Source: Mangrovibacillus cuniculi (lineage in GTDB: Bacteria; Bacillota; Bacilli; Bacillales; R1DC41). Taken from it: DNA of 64,000 bases. The translations under genes were made by a program, and so were the position numbers. Each line of letters begins with the position of its first letter. The stretch's first letter is position 1. Positions 36,915-46,438 of the stretch are shown in pieces. Where the stretch lies: assembly GCF_015482585.1 (NCBI RefSeq), contig NZ_CP049742.1, positions 1,446,501 through 1,510,500 of the forward strand, in the 5' to 3' direction. Under the pieces are notes generated by a model that was not told the origin of the DNA, ran no database searches, and saw only the letters and a list, made by a program, of their open reading frames with translations.

Positions 36915-37532
36915 TTATTCCGCATCCGGCTGGAACACTACCGCTACTACTTGGTGACCATCCATTTGCTCATTTACTAACTGCATTACTGAATTTGCTA
37001 ACGTTTTATTATGCTCTTCAGAAGATTTTACTGTTACACGTACGTTTGGACCATCAGCCATTACTAGCGCATCTGTTACACCAAATCCCATAGAAACGAT
37101 TAATTGCTCTAACACATCTTCTTGGGACATTGTTTCACGAATTGTTGCGATTTCTTCGTAAGCAGAATTGATTTCATCTGCACTAAATTCGTTTGCAGAG
37201 CCGACTTTTGTCTCTAACTCTTCGATTAAACGGCTACGCTCCATATCCATTGCAAGACGAGCAGTTTCAAACTCTTCATCTAGTTCAGTTGTTACTACAT
37301 TACCACTTGTTTCTGTTGTATCAGCAGATGTTTCATCACTTTCTTCATGCTGTTCTTCTTGCTCACCTTCAGTTTTTGTTCCTTTTTCCGTACCTTCTTG
37401 TCCTTCTTCTTGTGCTACTAATGCAAGATCTCCACCAGTATTACCAGGAGGTGCTGTTACGTAATAGATTGATAGTACCGCCACTAGACTTAACATCGTT
37501 AATAACCAGACTGTTTGTTTTTTCACTAACAT
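36915..37532 (-). CDS. spoIIIAH: Stage III sporulation protein AH
   Basis: This 205-residue mother-cell membrane protein reaches into the intermembrane space and binds forespore SpoIIQ to form the feeding-tube channel. It has one N-terminal transmembrane helix (VWLLTMLSLVAVLSIYYV), a long acidic low-complexity stretch (about 35-75), and a C-terminal YscJ/FliF-like ring domain (VSMGFGVTDALVMADGPNVR region). Its ATG overlaps the spoIIIAG stop by one base. It is the last gene of the operon. Confidence 0.94.
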   Translation of the reverse strand: MLVKKQTVWLLTMLSLVAVLSIYYVTAPPGNTGGDLALVAQEEGQEGTEKGTKTEGEQEEQHEESDETSADTTETSGNVVTTELDEEFETARLAMDMERSRLIEELETKVGSANEFSADEINSAYEEIATIRETMSQEDVLEQLIVSMGFGVTDALVMADGPNVRVTVKSSEEHNKTLANSVMQLVNEQMDGHQVVAVVFQPDAE

Positions 37533-38206
37533 TATGATTCATCCCCTTTTGATTTTTTAGGCATTACTGCAACTCGGTGAATTGGTACATCTAAAGCGCT
37601 TGTAACTGATTCGATGATCCATTTTTTCACCTGTATATTATCAGCACCTTCTGCAACTACTAGGACACCTCTAATTTTTGGCATCTTCGTTTCTATTACA
37701 ATAGGTTGCTCGGACTCACCGTTACGAATGATAACAATTTGTTCATCAGTAGTTTTGTCTTCAATCGTTCGATTCCCACCTTGCTTGTCTGTTTCTTTGG
37801 TTATTTGAGTCTGATGACTCTTATTCTTTTCATAAACAATTTTCTCAGACGCATCGACATTTACGACAACTTTTACTTCCCCAATACCTGTGACATCCTG
37901 GAGCGCATCCGTTAATTGATCTTCGTAATACGCTTCAAAATCACTAGTTGGAATAGTGCCTTTTTCGGATTTGGAACTAAATGTTTCTACTGGTTCTTCG
38001 GATGTTTCCTCTGGCTGTCCTTCCACAGGAACTGCTGTTTTTGGAGATATTAAATCTTGCAGGAGCATAAATCCAATCCCCACAACAGCGACCAAGATGA
38101 CATAGTGGAATAAGTTTGGCTTTTTTTTGATTTCATCTTCTTGTCCATCTTTTGCTACGAATAGTTTTTCTTTCAGCCAATCTAGTGGCCCTCTACGTTC
38201 CCTCAT
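37532..38206 (-). CDS. spoIIIAG: Stage III sporulation protein AG
   Basis: This 224-residue protein has one transmembrane helix (about 30-47, FHYVILVAVVGIGFMLLQDL) and an extracellular ring-forming domain. TGIGEVKVVVNVDASEKIVYE and PKIRGVLVVAEGADNIQVKK are recognisable YscJ-like strands, separated by an insertion rich in charged residues. It forms the large ring of the SpoIIIA-SpoIIQ complex. It overlaps spoIIIAF by 14 bp. Confidence 0.94.
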   Translation of the reverse strand: MRERRGPLDWLKEKLFVAKDGQEDEIKKKPNLFHYVILVAVVGIGFMLLQDLISPKTAVPVEGQPEETSEEPVETFSSKSEKGTIPTSDFEAYYEDQLTDALQDVTGIGEVKVVVNVDASEKIVYEKNKSHQTQITKETDKQGGNRTIEDKTTDEQIVIIRNGESEQPIVIETKMPKIRGVLVVAEGADNIQVKKWIIESVTSALDVPIHRVAVMPKKSKGDES

Positions 38207-38837
38207 GAGCTTGTTCCATCCCTCCTTCTACCTTTACCAATACAAGCGATGGGTCTGTTCCCCATATCTCTGCTAACATATGCTGTACCTTGTCCCATTT
38301 ATTCGTATCTTCTTGAATTTTTTCTTTTTCTTCAGAGATTTGAACAGAGACTTCCATGACATTCTCAACATCTTGTACAGAATTTTCTTCGTGTACCTGA
38401 GCATCGTCATGAACTAACGTTACAGCGATAGATTCAATATGTTCGACAGTTAACGGATTAACATCTTCTGCTAGTACCTGTATATCTGTTATTTTCAACG
38501 AATGTTGATCTAACAGTTTCTCACTAGCAGCGGAAGTTAATTGGACAGCCATCTGTTCTAACATATATGCACGACTTGACGCTTGTATTTCTTTTTTTTG
38601 CTCTTCTATGGAATTTTTTATTTCTTCACTCTGTTCCATTGGAAGATTTAAGTCCCAATCTTCTGGATTACTATTTAAAAAAGAGAGGATAGGAGAAAGA
38701 ATGATTGAAATTAACAATAACCCCGTGACCATTTTTGTATACTTTTTTAAATTTGAACTAGGCAAAACGAGATCTAAAATTACAGTAAGTAAAATAAAAA
38801 CAATAATATTTGTTACCCAACTTGATAGCCACTCCAT
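38193..38837 (-). CDS. spoIIIAF: Stage III sporulation protein AF
   Basis: This 214-residue protein has two N-terminal transmembrane helices (NIIVFILLTVILDLVLPSS and MVTGLLLISIILSPILSFL) and a soluble C-terminal ring-building-like domain facing the intermembrane space. It is a component of the mother-cell SpoIIIA machinery. The gene lies 11 bp after spoIIIAE and overlaps spoIIIAG. Confidence 0.93.
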   Translation of the reverse strand: MEWLSSWVTNIIVFILLTVILDLVLPSSNLKKYTKMVTGLLLISIILSPILSFLNSNPEDWDLNLPMEQSEEIKNSIEEQKKEIQASSRAYMLEQMAVQLTSAASEKLLDQHSLKITDIQVLAEDVNPLTVEHIESIAVTLVHDDAQVHEENSVQDVENVMEVSVQISEEKEKIQEDTNKWDKVQHMLAEIWGTDPSLVLVKVEGGMEQAHEGT

Positions 38838-38848
38838 ACACTAGCCTC

Positions 38849-40051
38849 CTACCTGACCATCATGGTGATGTTTCCAGCTGCAATCATGACTGTTAAGCTT
38901 AAGAAAAACATAAAAGAAACGATTGCTAAAGCAGCAAACACATAAATGATATTTTTGCTAATAACATCTAAACAACCTATGATAGGACCCCCACCTAATG
39001 GCTGTAATAAGGCAGCTGCTAATTTGTAAGCAAGCGCAATCATCAATATCTTTATTGCTGGAAAAGCAGCTATTAACAAAACAATCGCAACCCCTGCAAT
39101 CCCCACTGTGTTCTTTAACAACACAGATGCTGTAATTACAGTATCTGCTGCATCAGTGAACATTCTACCGATAACAGGAATGAAGTTACCCGTAACAAAT
39201 TTAGCCGTCCGAATGGTAATTCCGTCTGTAACAGCTGCTGTTGCCCCCTGTACCGATACTACTCCTAAAAATACAGTCATAAAAATCCCTAGTAACGTGA
39301 TACTCCATGTTCGAAACAAACTGGCTAATTGTGTCACTTTGTGATGCTCTGACAATATACTCACAATACTTAAAAGAACAGCCATAAATAACAGTGGTAA
39401 AACTACATGTTGAATTAACAAACCGCTTGTGTTCATAAGGAAAACTAGGATTGGATGAAAAAAAGCTGCTGATATTAGACCACCAGAGGAAGCTATTAAT
39501 GCTAACACAAGAGGGAGGAGGGCAAGGATAAAGCCCATCATGGATGTAATGGCATCTTTTGTATATTCAATAGCAATATAAAAACTATTAAGTGCAATAA
39601 TCATTAGGACGATAAAAACAATTGCGTAGGCTATCTTGCTTATCGTTCCATTCTCAAAAGCGTTTTGAAGAGATTGCAAAAACATACTAAATATCGTTAG
39701 CATAATTAGCGTTCCAAGTAACTTCCCATTCATGAGGAACTCATGGAAAGCGAATCTAAGTAAGCCGTTAAACCATTGATCCAGAGAAAATTTCTTCTCT
39801 CCTGAGATAAAATCAATTAAACTACCCTTCTGACTTTCTGGGAGAAAACCACCATAATCAGTAATGATTTCATCCCAATAAGTGGAGAGTTCATCTAATC
39901 GTAACTTTTCTACTTGTTCTTGTATCCAAACATCTTGCACAGCTTGACTGGAATCCGCGGCAGAGGTTGTGTCATTTGCATCTGCTGTTAGTGGTAGAAA
40001 GAATAGTAGGAATAAAGTAAATAAAATAATAGGTATCCTGCGACTTACCAT
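38849..40051 (-). CDS. spoIIIAE: Stage III sporulation protein AE
   Basis: This 400-residue multispanning membrane protein has an apparent N-terminal signal sequence (IPIILFTLFLLFFLPLTADA) and about seven further helices. Conserved glycine-rich segments GNFIPVIGRMFTDAADTV and LLQPLGGGPIIGCLDVI match the family. It is thought to be part of the export-apparatus-like core of the SpoIIIA complex in the mother-cell membrane. Confidence 0.94.
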   Translation of the reverse strand: MVSRRIPIILFTLFLLFFLPLTADANDTTSAADSSQAVQDVWIQEQVEKLRLDELSTYWDEIITDYGGFLPESQKGSLIDFISGEKKFSLDQWFNGLLRFAFHEFLMNGKLLGTLIMLTIFSMFLQSLQNAFENGTISKIAYAIVFIVLMIIALNSFYIAIEYTKDAITSMMGFILALLPLVLALIASSGGLISAAFFHPILVFLMNTSGLLIQHVVLPLLFMAVLLSIVSILSEHHKVTQLASLFRTWSITLLGIFMTVFLGVVSVQGATAAVTDGITIRTAKFVTGNFIPVIGRMFTDAADTVITASVLLKNTVGIAGVAIVLLIAAFPAIKILMIALAYKLAAALLQPLGGGPIIGCLDVISKNIIYVFAALAIVSFMFFLSLTVMIAAGNITMMVR

Positions 40052-40064
40052 GACGAGGCTCCTT

Positions 40065-40466
40065 TCACATACCAGTTGCTTTTGGTACCATTGTCAGAAC
40101 TGTTTCAATGATAATGGTTAGAATTGGGATAGCCATTGTCAAAATGAGAATTTTCGCAGCTAGTTCCACTTTTGCAGCAATTGCTCCTTGTCCAGCATCT
40201 CTAGTAATATGAGCTGCAAATTCTGCGATATATGCTATCCCAATGATTTTTAAAATCGTTTCTACGTAAATCAAATTTACATTTGCATTCACTGCAATTC
40301 GTTCAATCATGTGAATTACTGCACTAATCTGATCCATCAAAAACAAAAAAATACTTGCTCCAACAAATAAGACGAGAAGTAGTGCAAAAGTAGGCTTCTG
40401 TTCTTTAATGATGATTGCTAAGAAGGTGGCAATTAATGCTACTCCAACGATATTGAGAATACTCAA
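40065..40466 (-). CDS. spoIIIAD: Stage III sporulation protein AD
   Basis: This 133-residue membrane protein has about four helices and the conserved IIGIAYIAEFAAHITRDAGQ segment. It resembles SpoIIIAC, with which it shares ancestry. It lies between spoIIIAC and spoIIIAE in the operon, with 13-16-bp gaps. Its exact role in the channel is not known. Confidence 0.93.
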   Translation of the reverse strand: MSILNIVGVALIATFLAIIIKEQKPTFALLLVLFVGASIFLFLMDQISAVIHMIERIAVNANVNLIYVETILKIIGIAYIAEFAAHITRDAGQGAIAAKVELAAKILILTMAIPILTIIIETVLTMVPKATGM

Positions 40467-40482
40467 AAGCCTGTCCCTCCTT

Positions 40483-40689
40483 TTAACTGGTAAACAAAAA
40501 CACCGACTTTATTTTGTCGAATAGTTGATTAACAACTCCTGCTACTGAAAACAAAATATATAGAAATCCAGCTAATGTAATCCATTGAGAGTATTCTTTT
40601 TTCCCCATTTGTTCTAACACTGTGCTTAAAAATGCAACTAATAAACCAATACCAGCTATTTTAAAGATTAATTCTACTTCCATTCCCAT
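40483..40689 (-). CDS. spoIIIAC: Stage III sporulation protein AC
   Basis: This 68-residue, two-helix membrane protein contains IAGIGLLVAFLSTVLEQMGK followed by EYSQWITLAGFLYILFSVAG, the typical SpoIIIAC pattern. The ATG at 40689 has AGGAG 9 nt upstream; an in-frame ATG two codons later is also possible. Confidence 0.93.
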   Translation of the reverse strand: MGMEVELIFKIAGIGLLVAFLSTVLEQMGKKEYSQWITLAGFLYILFSVAGVVNQLFDKIKSVFLFTS

Positions 40690-40729
40690 CTCCCCAATCT
40701 CCTAGATAGCAAGCTCATCTTCAAATTTT

Positions 40730-41245
40730 TTACATCAACAAAACAACTAACAGTAATCCTGATAAGACACCTAAACTTTTCACCATTTTTTCATATTTTT
40801 GTTGCTGATCCCTGGCCTCTTCTTCCTCTTGCTCTAAATGAGTCAATGTAAGCATAATTTGATTTTGTTGCGTATAGCGATCATGTTTTCCAAGGTTTTC
40901 TCCAAACTGTAGAAGGACTTCATACTCTCTTTGCTTCAAAGCTGTTAATTTCCATGCTTCGTCTAACCCCGATTTCCACGCTTCTTTGACGGTAGTATCG
41001 CCACTTTGCAAATTCTCTGAGAAACAATGAAATATCCATCCAATCGGTTTTGGAACTTGTGTGGAAATTCTTTTTGCTGCAACGTCTAAGTGGGTGTGTC
41101 CGAACATTATTTCTGCTTCTAACGTTTGGAGAGCGTTTTTTACCCATCGTAATTGTCGAGGTCTTTCACTTAGAGATCTAGAGAATTCAAATCCTGCCCA
41201 AGTAGTCGATAAGAGGATTAATATTGCACCAACAAGCTTCAACAT
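40730..41245 (-). CDS. spoIIIAB: Stage III sporulation protein AB
   Basis: This 171-residue protein has transmembrane helices at both ends (MLKLVGAILILLSTTWAGFE at the N-terminus and LGVLSGLLLVVLLM at the C-terminus) around a helical cytoplasmic domain similar to GspF-type fold proteins. The ATG at 41245 gives the family's usual start and lies 8 nt after AGAGGG. A GTG three codons earlier overlaps the spoIIIAA stop. Confidence 0.92.
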   Translation of the reverse strand: MLKLVGAILILLSTTWAGFEFSRSLSERPRQLRWVKNALQTLEAEIMFGHTHLDVAAKRISTQVPKPIGWIFHCFSENLQSGDTTVKEAWKSGLDEAWKLTALKQREYEVLLQFGENLGKHDRYTQQNQIMLTLTHLEQEEEEARDQQQKYEKMVKSLGVLSGLLLVVLLM

Positions 41246-41250
41246 ATTGT

Positions 41251-42213
41251 TCACCCTCTATTTATGAGATCAATTGATAGTTTTTTATTTGCATATATTT
41301 CTTGTTTAAGCGGCTTACCTTGCTTATCCAATATGGAAAGAACAGCACCAGGATAGGGATTTCTTCCAACAACAATGTATCGTTCAAACGCTTCTGCTTT
41401 AAGAAGTCTATTCATTTGAGGTCTTTTCTTAATGTCTTCATATGAATTTCCATGAACTGTCGAAAGTAACGTTATTCCTGCATGCATTGCCTCTTCCATC
41501 GCGTCAATATCTTCGGTTCGCCCAACTTCATCAATGACTAATGCCCGCGGGCTCATCGAACGGATCATCATCATCATACCTTCTGCTTTTGGGCATGCAT
41601 CCAAGACATCTACCTCTATACCAAAGGATAACTGTGGTACTCCAGACACAGAGCCAGCTATTTCCGATCTCTCATCTACTATTCCTACTTTCATCGGCGG
41701 CACTTCAGCATGTTTGTCACCTAGAGAAACGATGCGTGCTAGATCACGAAGAAGGGTAGTCTTCCCTGATTGAGGGGGGCCAATAATCATCGTGTGCATC
41801 CATGTTTTGTCTTCTTTCAGGAGATAATTGATGAGCTTGTTACTAACTCCTTTTGTTTCCCTAGCTATTCGGATGTTAAAAGAAGATACGTTACGAATTG
41901 CTTTTACTTCGCCATTTTCTAAAATAACTTTTCCTGCGAATCCTACTCGATGGCCACCTTCAATCGTCAAATATCCTTTTCGTAATTCTTCATCTAGCGT
42001 ATAGATAGAGAATTTGGCCAAACGCTGCATCAATTGGTCTGCATCTGCCGCTGTTACCGTGTAAGGAAGAGTCATGGTGGTTTGATGAAGATGAATCACT
42101 ATTGGTCGATTTATTCTAAGGCGAATTTCTTCCAATTGGCTCCAATGATTTTCCGATAAGGGAGAGAGTGCAGAAAGAATAGACTGAGGAAAAAAATTTG
42201 TAATTAATTTCAT
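41251..42213 (-). CDS. spoIIIAA: Stage III sporulation protein AA, ATPase
   Basis: This 320-residue cytoplasmic ATPase, related to type II/IV secretion ATPases, is required to keep sigma-G active in the forespore. It has an N-terminal regulatory domain (VGFAGKVILENGEVKAIRNV), Walker A GPPQSGKTTLLRDL, Walker B ALVIDEVGR and a STVHGNSYED segment. It is the first gene of the eight-gene operon behind a sigma-E-like promoter. Confidence 0.95.
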   Translation of the reverse strand: MKLITNFFPQSILSALSPLSENHWSQLEEIRLRINRPIVIHLHQTTMTLPYTVTAADADQLMQRLAKFSIYTLDEELRKGYLTIEGGHRVGFAGKVILENGEVKAIRNVSSFNIRIARETKGVSNKLINYLLKEDKTWMHTMIIGPPQSGKTTLLRDLARIVSLGDKHAEVPPMKVGIVDERSEIAGSVSGVPQLSFGIEVDVLDACPKAEGMMMMIRSMSPRALVIDEVGRTEDIDAMEEAMHAGITLLSTVHGNSYEDIKKRPQMNRLLKAEAFERYIVVGRNPYPGAVLSILDKQGKPLKQEIYANKKLSIDLINRG

Positions 42214-42291
42214 TTATTCTCTCCTTTCCAAATATATCTAAGGTACTTGTCCAATTTGTTTAGATAGATTTTAGAAACAGCAATTTACTAG

Positions 42292-42320
42292 AGCATATGC
42301 GTGCATTACTAGATTATGAC
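42292..42320 (-). promoter_or_regulatory. Sigma-E-like promoter of the spoIIIA operon
   Basis: On the minus strand GTCATAAT (42313-42320) and CATATGCT (42292-42299) are separated by 13 bp, close to the mother-cell sigma-E consensus (KTCATATT / CATACAHT). It lies about 80 bp before spoIIIAA, in the 350-bp gap that holds yqhV in B. subtilis. I see no ORF here. Confidence 0.65.
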
Positions 42321-42520
42321 AAGAAAAGTAGAAAAGGGAGTGGAGACTGAGTGTGATAGAATCCACTGCTTTAGTGAGGGTGTTGTTGTTGGAAATGTGA
42401 TAAATAAGTGCTCCAGCCTTTCATACTTCATTCTTAAACACACGTTATTTTCAGATCGTGTGTTCTACTTTCTTGTTACCTCTTCTTGAACGTGCACTTT
42501 TAACAATTTTTAAGCGCAAA

Positions 42521-42550
42521 AAAACGACCTAGCATACGCTAGATCGTTTT
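42521..42550 (-). terminator. Terminator of efp
   Basis: AAAACGA pairs with TCGTTTT, then one C/A mismatch, then CTAGC with GCTAG around the loop ATAC. It starts 13 bp after the efp stop and, on the minus strand, is followed by TTTTTTGCGC. Confidence 0.75.
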
Positions 42551-42563
42551 CTTATAGGTTTCA

Positions 42564-43121
42564 TTACGCACGAGATACGTAAGAGCCATCAGTAGTATTT
42601 ATAATTAAAACATCTCCTTCATTTACGAAGAAAGGAACGTTTACTACTAAACCAGTTTCCATAGTTGCTGGTTTAGATCCACCAGAAGCAGTATCACCTT
42701 TGATACCAGGATCTGTTTCTGCAACTTTAAGATTTACTGTATTTGGTAGCTCTACTCCTAATGTTTCAGATTGATACATCATGATAGATACTTCCATATT
42801 TTCAAGTAGATATTTTAATTCATACTCGATTTGGCCGCTTGGAAGTTCAATTTGCTCATAAGATTCATTATCCATGAATACGTGCATATCTCCATTTGCA
42901 TAAAGATATTGCATGCGACGGTTGTCAATTTGAGCTTTACCAACTTTCTCACCAGCACGGAAAGTCTTCTCTTGGATTGCTCCAGTACGAAGGTTACGTA
43001 GCTTTGAACGAACGAAGGCTGCTCCTTTTCCCGGTTTAACATGTTGGAAATCCATTACACGCCAAATACCGTTATCTACTTCAATTGTTAAACCTGTACG
43101 AAAATCATTTACTGAAATCAT
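42564..43121 (-). CDS. efp: Translation elongation factor P
   Basis: This 185-residue factor relieves ribosome stalling at polyproline. The N-terminal KOW-like domain carries the loop VKPGKGAAF with Lys32, the residue that B. subtilis modifies by 5-aminopentanolylation. The C-terminal OB domains include [14 protein letters not shown] and [12 protein letters not shown]. It follows yqhT with a 19-bp gap. Confidence 0.96.
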   Translation of the reverse strand: MISVNDFRTGLTIEVDNGIWRVMDFQHVKPGKGAAFVRSKLRNLRTGAIQEKTFRAGEKVGKAQIDNRRMQYLYANGDMHVFMDNESYEQIELPSGQIEYELKYLLENMEVSIMMYQSETLGVELPNTVNLKVAETDPGIKGDTASGGSKPATMETGLVVNVPFFVNEGDVLIINTTDGSYVSRA

Positions 43122-43140
43122 TTTTTTCCTCCTACTTACC

Positions 43141-44199
43141 TTACAGAATCAATAATTCTTTTGTGGAATGTGATAGTGACTCATTACCTGTTTCTGTAAT
43201 TAATGTGTCATCCTCAATTCGAACGCCACCTAATCCAGCTACATAAATTCCTGGCTCAACTGTTACAACCATGTTAGGTTCTAATTTAAGGTCGGATCGT
43301 TTATGTAGTCCAGGTCCTTCATGAACTTCTAATCCGATTCCATGCCCTAAAGAATGACCAAAAGCAGGTCCATAGCCTTTTTCTGTGATATAATCACGCG
43401 CAATAGCATCCGCTTCCTTACCAGTCAAACCAGGTTTAATGTTTTCCATTGATAGAAGTTGTGATTCTAAAACAATGTTATAGATGTTCTTTAATTCATC
43501 ACTTACATTACCTACCGCTACCGTTCGAGTAATATCTGAACAGTAACCTTTATAATAAGCCCCGAAATCTAGTGTCACAAACTCTTCTGATTCAATCACT
43601 TTCTCTGAGGCTACGCCATGAGGAAGTGCAGAACGAAGACCAGAAGCAACGATAATGTCAAATGATGAGGAAGTAGCACCTGCTTTACGCATAAAGAATT
43701 CAAGCTCATTGGAAACGTCAATCTCTTTTACCCCAGGTTTTATGTAATCAAGAATATGCTTAAATGCTGCATCCGCAATGTCGGTTGCTTCCTTTAATAT
43801 CTTAATCTCATCTGGAGTCTTAATCAAGCGCAAGTTTTCTAAAACTTGTGATACAGGTACAAGTTCCACTCCTAGGTGATCACGGTATGTTTCATATTGA
43901 GAAAATGTCACATGGTCTTTTTCAAAACCAAGGCGTTTCACCCCATACTTTTCTAAATGTGACCTTACTTCTTCATGGATGGTACCTTTGTGTTCCACAA
44001 CGGTAAACCCTTCTGCTTGTTTCTTCGCTTGTTCTGTGTAGCGGAAGTCAGTAATAAATAATGCTTCCTCTTCTGTAATTAGAGCTACACCTGAACTACC
44101 TGTAAAACCAGTCATGTACCTTCGATTATATGTACTTGTAACTAAGATTGCCTCAATTCCCAATGATTTAAACGAGTCACGAATTCTATTGACCTTCAT
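43141..44199 (-). CDS. yqhT: Xaa-Pro aminopeptidase-like M24B peptidase (YqhT)
   Basis: This 352-residue metallopeptidase has an N-terminal creatinase-like domain ([20 protein letters not shown]) and a pita-bread catalytic domain. Metal ligands are expected in [35 protein letters not shown] and VTVEPGIYV. It probably cleaves N-terminal residues before proline in the cytoplasm. Linkage to efp is conserved in Bacillus. It overlaps aroQ by 14 bp. Confidence 0.93.
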   Translation of the reverse strand: MKVNRIRDSFKSLGIEAILVTSTYNRRYMTGFTGSSGVALITEEEALFITDFRYTEQAKKQAEGFTVVEHKGTIHEEVRSHLEKYGVKRLGFEKDHVTFSQYETYRDHLGVELVPVSQVLENLRLIKTPDEIKILKEATDIADAAFKHILDYIKPGVKEIDVSNELEFFMRKAGATSSSFDIIVASGLRSALPHGVASEKVIESEEFVTLDFGAYYKGYCSDITRTVAVGNVSDELKNIYNIVLESQLLSMENIKPGLTGKEADAIARDYITEKGYGPAFGHSLGHGIGLEVHEGPGLHKRSDLKLEPNMVVTVEPGIYVAGLGGVRIEDDTLITETGNESLSHSTKELLIL

Positions 44200-44644
44200 T
44201 CTCCATTCCTCCTCTAATTTTATCTATAAAATACTGTAAAGCTAGTTTGTACCCATCTGCACCTAAGCCAGCAATTTGCCCTACACAAACAGCAGCTGTA
44301 ACAGATTGGTGACGAAAAGCCTCACGTTGATGAATATTAGATAGGTGAACTTCTAAAACAGGAACTTGGATGGAGGCAATAGCGTCTCTAATGGCGTAAC
44401 TATAGTGAGTCCAGGCACCTGGATTGATAATGATTGCATCCAACGATTCATCACCCCATTGATGAATCGTATCAATGGCAACACCTTCATGGTTTGTTTG
44501 AACATGTTGCAATGTTCCCCCATTAGCAGCAAGAAAAGTTACACAACCATTGATAATATCTTCTAATGTTTCGCTGCCATATGTATCTGGTTCTCGAGTG
44601 CCTAAACGATTTAAATTAGGTCCATTTAATATGCCAATCCTCAT
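44186..44644 (-). CDS. aroQ: Type II 3-dehydroquinate dehydratase
   Basis: This 152-residue shikimate-pathway enzyme has ILNGPNLNRLGTREPDTYG at the N-terminus, where the catalytic Arg and Tyr lie, IINPGAWTHYSYAIRDAI, and EVHLSNIHQREAFRHQS. Type II enzymes are dodecamers without Schiff-base chemistry. It corresponds to B. subtilis yqhS. Confidence 0.94.
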   Translation of the reverse strand: MRIGILNGPNLNRLGTREPDTYGSETLEDIINGCVTFLAANGGTLQHVQTNHEGVAIDTIHQWGDESLDAIIINPGAWTHYSYAIRDAIASIQVPVLEVHLSNIHQREAFRHQSVTAAVCVGQIAGLGADGYKLALQYFIDKIRGGMENEGQ

Positions 44645-44715
44645 TTTACCTCACCTACCTTCTCCTTCTTATAGTAGCATAAAGAGAGAAATAGGAATAG
44701 AAACTCGTTTATCTT

Positions 44716-45234
44716 TTAGCTTTCTTGGAGATCTGCCTTACTTGGAGATTTGTGGTCTTCTATTTCACTTTGTTCATAGGAAATGGAGAATCCTACAAAT
44801 GTTCCAAACAAGATGTATAAACATAAACTAGTAAGCATCGTGTTTAAGTCAAGTTTTAGAATGGAAGGCATGCTAGGGAACAATGGATGTAGGACTACAA
44901 ACACCACAGCATATAAAGCAACTCCAAATCCCACAGCCACATAAATAGAACGAAATCTTTTAAGTGCTGCATAATAAAAAAATCCAAGCCCCATTCCCAA
45001 TATTCCATATAGTGTAAGTGCAATGACGACACCTAGCCAACCATCTTTCCAAGCACCTACTGCAATCGGTTCTAAAATAATCTTAGGAGAAAGCTTTGTT
45101 AAATTAAAATAATAAAATATATAACCGATCCCACTCCATACTAATCCTCCTATTAACCCTGTCAAAAGAGACATAGCTTGAAGCGACATTGGTTTTTCTT
45201 GTTGATTTTGATCAAGTTTCTTTTTATCCGACAT
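44716..45234 (-). CDS. yqhR: Conserved membrane protein YqhR
   Basis: This 172-residue protein has about four transmembrane helices (for example LLTGLIGGLVWSGIGYIFYY and GVVIALTLYGILGMGLGFFY). It matches YqhR in position, between yqhQ and aroQ. Function is unknown. The ATG at 45234 is chosen over a GTG three codons upstream because AGGGTG sits about 6 nt before it. Confidence 0.82.
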   Translation of the reverse strand: MSDKKKLDQNQQEKPMSLQAMSLLTGLIGGLVWSGIGYIFYYFNLTKLSPKIILEPIAVGAWKDGWLGVVIALTLYGILGMGLGFFYYAALKRFRSIYVAVGFGVALYAVVFVVLHPLFPSMPSILKLDLNTMLTSLCLYILFGTFVGFSISYEQSEIEDHKSPSKADLQES

Positions 45235-45395
45235 TATCTTCACCCTATCTTTAAGACTTTGACTTTAGTATGTCCACCCAATCTGTTTTATTGCATAATA
45301 GTTAGTTGCACTAGAGATTTTTACCGATTTTTAGTACACTTATAATAATTTTAAGATAGAATAATCAAATTATTTTACGTCATGGAGTTGTGTAT

Positions 45396-46340
45396 ATGAG
45401 TAATGAAGGTAAACCTGTCTATGGTGGTCAAGCTGTTATTGAAGGGGTAATGTTCGGCGGTAAAGACCATACTGTAACAGCTGTAAGAAGGACGGATGGA
45501 TCGCTTGACTATTTCCATCTACCAAGAGAAAAGAAACCACTCTTGCAAAAATTAAAGAGGATTCCCTTTGTTCGTGGAGTTGTAGCCATTATTGAAGCAA
45601 GTGCAACTGGAACAAAACATTTAAACTTTTCATCTGAAAGATTTGAAGTGCCACCTGGTGAAGAAGAAGTTGTTGAGGAAACGAATACTAGCGGATCTAC
45701 AGCTAAAATGGTGTTAAGCGTTGCTGCCATAGGTGTTTTATCTTTCTTATTCGGTAAATTCTTGTTCACTTTAATCCCTGCATTTGCGGCAAGTCTTTTC
45801 TTACCAGTAATACCTGGTGTAACTGGGCAAGTTTTATTAGAAACGGTATTCAAATTAGTGCTGCTGCTAGCATACATTTATGTAATATCATTAACACCAA
45901 TGATTAAGCGTGTGTTTCAATATCACGGTGCCGAACATAAGGTCATCAATGCCTATGAAAATAACAAGCAGTTAACAGTTGAAAATGTTCAATCACAATC
46001 CAGGCTACATTATCGTTGTGGAAGTAGTTTTATCTTGTTCACTGTATTAGTAGGGATGTGTATTTACTTCTTTATCCCAGTAGATGACCACTTGATTAGA
46101 TTCGGTAGTAGAATTCTATTAATTCCTGTTGTGTTAGGGATCTCTTTTGAAGTTTTGCAGTTTACAAACAAACTGCGTGATATCCCCGTTTTACGATACT
46201 TGGGTTACCCTGGTTTATGGTTGCAATTACTGACAACAAAAGAACCTGATAACGAACAAGTAGAAGTTGCTATTGCTTCTTTTGAAGAGTTGTTACGTAC
46301 AGAAAAAGCAGGTAAACCAACTGAGGAAAAATTAGTGTAA
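45396..46340 (+). CDS. yqhQ: DUF1385 membrane protein YqhQ
   Basis: This 314-residue protein opens with the DUF1385 signature YGGQAVIEGVMFGG. It has about four hydrophobic segments, and the central conserved YHGAEHKVINAYE and RLHYRCGSSFILF, whose His and Cys residues suggest metal binding. Biochemical function is not established. It is divergent from yqhR; GGAG lies 8 nt before the ATG at 45396, while an upstream GTG is too close to it. Confidence 0.88.
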   Translation: MSNEGKPVYGGQAVIEGVMFGGKDHTVTAVRRTDGSLDYFHLPREKKPLLQKLKRIPFVRGVVAIIEASATGTKHLNFSSERFEVPPGEEEVVEETNTSGSTAKMVLSVAAIGVLSFLFGKFLFTLIPAFAASLFLPVIPGVTGQVLLETVFKLVLLLAYIYVISLTPMIKRVFQYHGAEHKVINAYENNKQLTVENVQSQSRLHYRCGSSFILFTVLVGMCIYFFIPVDDHLIRFGSRILLIPVVLGISFEVLQFTNKLRDIPVLRYLGYPGLWLQLLTTKEPDNEQVEVAIASFEELLRTEKAGKPTEEKLV

Positions 46341-46438
46341 ACCCTTTAGCAGGAACGCTTATTTTCTTGTTAAAACGACAAAAAACATGTTTATTTTACC
46401 CTTCTTTGGTACATCCTTCTAAGTAGGAGGTGATGACG

